Part shown: positions 7,401 to 9,489 of the stretch, piece by piece | Layout of the letters: each line of letters begins with the position of its first letter | How positions within the stretch are numbered: the first letter of the stretch is position 1 | Assembly: GCA_021106775.1 (NCBI GenBank) | Contig: JAIOTL010000393.1 | Span: 1-9,489 of the forward strand | Origin: Planctomycetota bacterium | Lineage (GTDB): Bacteria; Planctomycetota; UBA8742; SKZP01; JAIOTL01 | DNA: 9,489 nucleotides | Reading direction: 5' to 3' | Notes under the pieces: generated by a model | What the model saw: only the letters and a program-made list of their open reading frames with translations | Database searches by the model: none | Told to the model about the DNA's origin: nothing | Program-made: the position numbers and the translations under genes

Positions 7401-8173
7401 TTAAATTATTCTACGGTGATTTCAAGCTTCGAGACGAAAAACTCGTAATTGAATATGATTTCAGTAGCAAAGAACAGATGCTCGATTTTACTCCGGGTGA
7501 TACCAATAATAACGGAATATTTGCATGGGATAAATCTAAGAAAGCTCTAATGTTGAGCGCCAAGCCCAGTTTTAGCAGAGAAGGACGACCGGTTGCAGCG
7601 TTGAAATGGTTGCCGAAGTTTGGCGAGAAAGAATTTGACATTAAAATTGAATATGAAGTTCCATTTGCTTTGTTCTATTCGATTTTTCTCTGTAAAAATG
7701 ACGATAATCAGTACAGCATTCCTTTACGCGCCAGAATTCGTTGGCGGCAGACTCTATTGCAAATAAAACATGCGATATATGGTGGCAAGATTAATATTTC
7801 TGATGCTGAAAGCAATAAACCATATGGCGAGCCTACAGACGAGATGGCTCCAGATGAAGGTTCGTTTGTTTACCGGATAAAGCGCGACCGGAAAGGCTAT
7901 TTCTATTCGTATATCAACAATAAATTGGTTTACAAAGTGAAGGAAGAAAGTTTGACGAAGGGTTTTTTGGAATTTAATGCGATTTTCAGCAGGTTTTATA
8001 TTAAAAAGCTCAAAATTGAATGTGAGCTTGATAAAGATTGGCTTAAAGCGTGGGAAAAAACTCTCAAAGAAGGCAAGGATCCTCGCAAAGATTTTTCATC
8101 TGAATCTTTTGACACCGATGAAGATTTCAAGAAAGGTTTCGACTGGATGCGCGGTCGCAACAACGGCAGATAA
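4415..8173 (+). CDS. Receptor-like transmembrane Ser/Thr protein kinase with large beta-sandwich ectodomain
   Basis: A 1252-residue Hanks-type kinase, expected to phosphorylate Ser/Thr on cytoplasmic proteins. Residues 6-65 are a GspE-N-like helical unit matching the preceding gene (KLAVKKGLMTLDQL). The kinase domain is about 87-350: Gly loop VGSGAMGVV (93-101), Lys116 with Glu135, catalytic HRDVKPEN (208-215), DLG (228-230) in place of the commoner DFG, GTPFYISPE (249-257), Asp270 and Arg334. All catalytic residues are present, so it should be active. A basic linker (353-422) leads to one membrane helix (about 423-446). The outer part is long, acidic and mainly helical (480-990). It ends in a beta-rich domain (about 1000-1206, from FKLRDEKLVIEYDF) resembling LamG/DUF1080-type sandwiches, then a short charged tail. 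The ligand is unknown. The ATG has only a weak AGG at 6 bases' spacing. The last 19 coding bases are part of a 96-bp tandem repeat. Confidence 0.95.
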   Translation: MDNSKDELLAKLAVKKGLMTLDQLKSCLREFEALDTEAKSGYSLLDIIINNGFATIIQLDNLENSTEESLLAELSSSPIEHQIIEGYEIQEKVGSGAMGVVYRAYHKAIGRDVALKILPPKLAKDDEYKERFLREARAAAKLNHQNIVCAYDVGMSNGLYYFAMEFVEGKSVMQMIKDKGLLDEKFSINIVKQIAQGLKLAWKQKIVHRDVKPENILVDQDNIAKLCDLGLAKQIDSDPQLTASGAAVGTPFYISPEQAKGKKEIDIRSDIYSLGATLFHMVVGRSPFEGTTAAVIMTKHINQPLPEPCVLRSSLSPEVGYFIKKMMAKSCDMRYQNPDELLEDIDRYENGKQLKAKTSTLKKPRKTQGLQGNFGKQNIRQAPINETSEILPERIKRVSAAGVHRKVQQRIMPIQSRKNRNKLLWTLISVVFALVVLLTIVIVLATYDNKSKTPEEIGKKLIVDDKKVEEILPIVENTDDKDDNLPTDENEKELENLRNKIMKRLYEADGLVIALQFTDAFEIYDEVINSDETQENLPELIKLATEKRIVAKEKAEELAKKEVVRIEKLISANNYANDEIAPFFNKILELWSGFNKNLLFTNTYDEQVIGKDGIVEIYLQQADDYFNLIVNNVDIEIQRTDYERAKITVQQAIERLPEKFEDLLYELLNIIIELVAKETEQQKAIILEKMKNAPNYYQIWVNNLRKYLAEMKINIALEECEAALKDENFILNEQILSNLNIDLSMLKLVQTIYENIYSLIYESGKSGKTIKIDFDEFIDNAKYINIANVENLGEQSTKIPENDFKFDYHESNDPKKVGKAQKLNFAAMPAIITDILLRYTMLLSNKPLKDNSLNEIQNNYLTLITFYVLNLPTFPEPVDGDIGNALIKIIKIENSMKVAKLNLNLHPIISMIYKARFESRVSVDFATIEGNFKQWERKSKGKLKNSLGTKIIESINFILTYFSTSEFLSKNDNENTKQLNNWLAELLKNATENKEIKLFYGDFKLRDEKLVIEYDFSSKEQMLDFTPGDTNNNGIFAWDKSKKALMLSAKPSFSREGRPVAALKWLPKFGEKEFDIKIEYEVPFALFYSIFLCKNDDNQYSIPLRARIRWRQTLLQIKHAIYGGKINISDAESNKPYGEPTDEMAPDEGSFVYRIKRDRKGYFYSYINNKLVYKVKEESLTKGFLEFNAIFSRFYIKKLKIECELDKDWLKAWEKTLKEGKDPRKDFSSESFDTDEDFKKGFDWMRGRNNGR

Positions 8174-8356
8174 TTTTAATTTCCCATCCATTATAGACTT
8201 TTTTTTGTCAATTCTTCATCAACAACTTCTTCTCAGCATCATTAGATTCTTCGCTACAACGGCAGATAATTTTAATTTCCCATCCATTATAGACTTTTTT
8301 TTGTCAACTCTTCATCAACAACTTCTTCTCAGCATCATCAGATTCTTCGCAACAAC
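8155..8356. repeat. 96-bp tandem duplication spanning the kinase stop codon
   Basis: Bases 8155-8250 and 8251-8346 match with three differences (8159/8255 A to T, then single changes in CAATTC/CAACTC and CATTAG/CATCAG). The first ten bases of a third unit follow at 8347-8356. Each unit holds the kinase's final codons and stop (GGCAGATAA) and a T8 run. The unit is 32 codons long, so a shadow frame through it (7977-8366) also encodes a repeated peptide; I do not regard that frame as a gene. Confidence 0.92.
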
Positions 8357-8534
8357 CCATTGCTGAATTTACCAGCACATACTCAACGTCTTGTGTTTTA
8401 TCCTGCGTTAAGCCCATATTTCGATTTAGTTTTCCGCAAAATTCGAAAATTTTCAAGAAACTCTCTGACACATAATGTATGCCACAATTATTGAAAACTA
8501 AACATTGTGTTGTGATATTAATTTTTACCCCTAC

Positions 8535-8628
8535 ATATTGTTGTCATATATAAAATAAATCGCGCTAAAGACCGATAAAATAAGGTCGATTTATTAATCA
8601 CCCAGTTTTTTGACATGAACAACAATAT
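8535..8628. repeat. Nested inverted repeats able to form a long hairpin
   Basis: The outer arms ATATTGTTGT (8535-8544) and ACAACAATAT (8619-8628) are a perfect 10-bp pair. CAT/ATG (8545-8547, 8615-8617) adds three pairs after one bulged base. Inside lies a perfect 9-bp pair, AATAAATCG (8554-8562) with CGATTTATT (8587-8595). An overlapping GACC/GGTC (8570-8573, 8584-8587) is an alternative. The two stems are separated by 6 bases on one side and 19 on the other. It could be a hairpin RNA, a remnant mobile palindrome or a regulatory site. Confidence 0.5.
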
Positions 8629-8660
8629 ATTCAGTAACTATATATCGAATATTCATGTAA

Positions 8661-8688
8661 AAATATAATTTATAAAATATAATTTATT
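8661..8688. repeat. 14-bp tandem duplication
   Basis: AAATATAATTTATA (8661-8674) is followed directly by AAATATAATTTATT (8675-8688), identical in 13 of 14 bases. A related ATAATTTATAA occurs at 8720-8730. In DNA this AT-rich, chance repetition is easier, so the significance is modest. Confidence 0.5.
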
Positions 8689-8780
8689 TATTGTAAATTA
8701 TGCTTGATTACTCGATATTATAATTTATAAGTAATAAGGTATAAATTGTAAGCAAGTTAAATTTTGTACAGGAGCAAGCA

Positions 8781-9134
8781 ATGAAGAGGCAGAATCGAAG
8801 AAAAACACCAGTCAACTCGAAAACCAGCACCGTCAGCGAAAACAATGTTGCTGAATTTTTCCAAAACAGCGCAAAAAATCCAAATGCTTACTTTGAAGAG
8901 GAAAGCAACCCCTGGTTTGATGTAAACTGCTGTGATGATGAAAAACAGCAGATTGACAATTATATTAACAGGCGTTTCAATGAATTCAACGATTCTGAGC
9001 TACTCGAATTTTTGAAAACCAATGCTAAATTCAGAAAAATTGTATCAAACGTGCGCCAGGTGTATATTAAGACAGACTCTGCCAGACTCAAAACGGTGGC
9101 TCCAGCAAAAGCGATTACGAAAAAGGCTGCATAG
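8781..9134 (+). CDS. Small unrecognised protein with basic N-terminus and Ala/Pro/Lys-rich tail
   Basis: I do not recognise this 117-residue protein. ATG 8781 has a good Shine-Dalgarno, AGGAG (8770-8774), at 6 bases' spacing, which supports a real gene. The first ten residues (MKRQNRRKTP) are strongly basic. Residues 37-55 are acidic, with adjacent Cys50-Cys51. Residues 55-100 look helical and charged (INRRFNEFNDSELLEFLK). The tail (104-117, KTVAPAKAITKKAA) resembles the Lys/Ala/Pro tails of histone H1-like and other nucleic-acid-binding proteins, on composition only. There is no signal peptide or membrane helix. Just after the TAG, the frame one base back reads EPYAKLKIAAPARAKTAIT and stops at 9191-9193, so the tail may once have been about 20 residues longer. 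It stands alone, with AT-rich DNA upstream. DNA or RNA binding is possible but unproven. Confidence 0.7.
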   Translation: MKRQNRRKTPVNSKTSTVSENNVAEFFQNSAKNPNAYFEEESNPWFDVNCCDDEKQQIDNYINRRFNEFNDSELLEFLKTNAKFRKIVSNVRQVYIKTDSARLKTVAPAKAITKKAA

Positions 9135-9193
9135 AACCATATGCGAAACTGAAAATAGCAGCTCCAGCGAGAGCGAAAACAGCAATAACCTAA

Positions 9194-9489
9194 AAAGCGA
9201 AAATTACTGCCGAACTTGTTTTCAGTAATAAACAATACTGTAATTGGTGGAACAGGCTTCCTATCCTGTTAATGTTAAGCTGAGTTTCAGGCAAGATGCA
9301 TGACCCATCGAGAATGGTGCGAAATTAATCTGTGTACTAGGCAGTGTTTGAAAAATAGTTATGATTGAATTTTATCAGATTTGCGTGAGATTCGGAATTT
9401 CTAATTGAAGAACGCCGCAGGTGAAGCCAAAGCTTCATTGAGGACGTTTTGAGTGAGGAAATTTTGAAGATTGCATGAAGCTGGTAAAA
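9194..9489. other. Right-end non-coding stretch
   Basis: I see no gene: stops are frequent in all + frames and no reverse frame looks coding. Degenerate repeats lie at 9246-9312. A perfect 6-bp hairpin, TGAAGC/GCTTCA (9422-9437) around CAAA, has no T-run after it and is not a standard terminator. A gene beginning beyond the edge could have its leader here. Confidence 0.5.
9246..9312. repeat. Degenerate family B-like repeats
   Basis: Two decayed elements are adjacent. AACAGGCTTCCTATCCTGTT (9251-9270) is a near-palindrome of ACAGG/CCTGT form. TTCAGGCAAGATGCATGACC (9286-9305), followed by CATCGAGA, lines up with family B (GACAGGCAAGGATGCCTGTC, then CTACCGAA) with one gap and a few changes. The proS-flanking copies are far better preserved. 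Confidence 0.5.

Larger units (their letters stand above)
8357..8780. other. AT-rich intergenic region without a gene
   Basis: No reading frame on either strand looks coding. Short palindromes occur, including GAAAATTTTC (8445-8454) and CACAAT/ATTGTG (8483-8488 with 8504-8509). Larger inverted repeats and a 14-bp tandem repeat are listed separately. Several -10-like hexamers lie upstream of the next gene, for example TATAAT at 8719-8724 and TATAAA at 8740-8745. Neither has a -35 at normal spacing, so no promoter is called. No clear terminator for the kinase was found. Confidence 0.6.

Noticed and set aside
8185..8215. Reverse-strand TTGACA and TATAAT within each 96-bp unit
   Set aside because: They are separated by only about 10 bases, far short of the 16-18 needed, and no reverse gene lies ahead.
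7977..8366. A 129-codon + frame carrying a repeated 32-residue peptide
   Set aside because: It overlaps the end of the kinase in another frame. The peptide repeat is only the 96-bp DNA duplication read in a frame that happens to be open.
9022..9228. A 68-codon + frame overlapping the small protein gene
   Set aside because: It lies mostly inside the better-supported gene, lacks its own ribosome site and has atypical composition.
9410..9460. Possible structured RNA or tRNA piece near the right end
   Set aside because: Only one 6-bp hairpin is present; no cloverleaf, CCA end or known motif could be traced.

Overview
The window is moderately AT-rich and reads left to right: every supported gene is on the + strand. 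Two features suggest a low-GC member of the Planctomycetota or a similar lineage, inferred from protein architecture and not from any marker search. They are a very large transmembrane Ser/Thr kinase of the Hanks type with an N-terminal helical domain and a C-terminal beta-rich ectodomain, and intergenic DNA full of small palindromic repeats.

Layout. (1) Bases 3-913 hold the 3' part of an unrecognised membrane protein, split by an apparent single-base frameshift and followed by a hairpin terminator. (2) Bases 1031-1173 and 2712-2958 are repeat-rich spacers on either side of proS (1201-2682), which encodes a prolyl-tRNA synthetase of the archaeal/eukaryotic-like type. All four cysteines of its usual C-terminal zinc site are replaced. 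The same two palindromic repeat families occur in the same order and orientation on both sides of proS. (3) Bases 3023-4258 encode a soluble protein with two copies of a GspE-N-like helical unit and three identically spaced zinc ribbons. (4) Bases 4415-8173 encode the kinase, whose N-terminus carries a unit like those in the preceding protein. It has its own candidate promoter and a leader with inverted repeats. (5) A 96-bp tandem duplication spans the kinase stop codon. (6) Bases 8357-8780 are a very AT-rich non-coding stretch with nested inverted repeats. (7) Bases 8781-9134 encode a small unrecognised protein with basic ends; its Ala/Pro/Lys tail seems to continue out of frame. (8) The right end has degenerate repeats and no convincing gene.

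The most interesting functional unit is the adjacent pair at 3023-8173. A zinc-ribbon protein and a receptor-like kinase share an N-terminal helical domain, which makes them candidates for one signalling pathway. This is inference from shared sequence and adjacency. The proS block looks independent of it.
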